A DNA stretch of 5,649 nt. Origin: Parabacteroides sp. GTDB taxonomy: Bacteria; Bacteroidota; Bacteroidia; Bacteroidales; Tannerellaceae. The position numbers and the translations under genes are program-made. Shown one piece after another: positions 5,642 to 5,649 of the stretch (position 1 is the first letter of the stretch; every line of letters starts with the position of its first letter). Where the stretch lies: the NCBI GenBank assembly GCA_020026285.1, contig JAHHQS010000213.1, positions 1 through 5,649 of the forward strand, given 5' to 3'. A model generated the notes under the pieces. That model saw only the letters and a program-made list of their open reading frames with translations, did no database searches and had not been told where the DNA came from.

Positions 5642-5649
5642 GCGGAATT

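Noticed and set aside
1..5649. CRISPR arrays, tRNA or rRNA genes
   Set aside because: No regularly spaced repeats beyond the two at 1-45, no cloverleaf and no ribosomal RNA signature were seen.

Overview
The window looks like an accessory, mobile-element region of a Bacillota genome, probably gut Clostridia. Four things point that way: AT-rich genes with strong AGGA/GGAGG ribosome binding sites, an Xre-type regulator, a decayed relaxase of the type carried by clostridial conjugative and mobilizable elements, and an abrupt change to GC-rich DNA at the right edge. The organism assignment is inference.

Layout, left to right. Bases 1-45 carry two 22-bp direct repeats that look like the outer end of an IS21-family insertion sequence lying mostly outside the window. 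Bases 46-407 hold no gene I can support. They contain a strong hairpin terminator (233-274) and a candidate promoter (342-370). That promoter drives a 55-codon + strand gene (408-575) of unknown function, which converges on the main operon with a 7-nt gap.

The core is a minus-strand cassette from about 4850 down to 583: an Xre/HTH regulator (4477-4782), a DNA amino-methyltransferase with DIFCGCG and TSPPY motifs (3071-4351), and an 823-residue protein (583-3054). The last joins an N-terminal GHKL ATPase of MutL/MORC type to a PD-(D/E)xK nuclease domain. Methylase and ATPase-nuclease are 16 nt apart, with the second gene's Shine-Dalgarno directly after the first gene's stop codon. I read this as a restriction-modification-like defence system: the methylase would mark self DNA, the ATPase-nuclease would be the restriction arm, and the Xre protein would control expression. 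GHKL/MutL-like ATPases linked to methylases and REase domains in bacteria are known from comparative genomics as relatives of eukaryotic MORC proteins, so the architecture is not wholly new. This compact two-gene form, with no helicase and no separate specificity subunit, still deserves testing.

Upstream of the regulator is a candidate control region. It has a good promoter (-35 4838-4843, -10 4815-4820), an 11-bp palindrome on the -35 box, a near-identical second copy at 4894-4904, and a 25-bp imperfect dyad between them.

To the right, 4963-5303 (+) is a broken relaxase gene. Recognisable N-terminal relaxase blocks occur in three frames, with in-frame stops, and the homology ends at the first histidine motif (THID). 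Then comes a GC-rich minus-strand gene (5339-5641, perhaps cut by the window edge) for a small protein resembling the DUF6809 type. The defence cassette thus lies between an apparent IS end and the wreck of a mobilization gene, consistent with carriage by, or insertion into, a degenerating mobile element.
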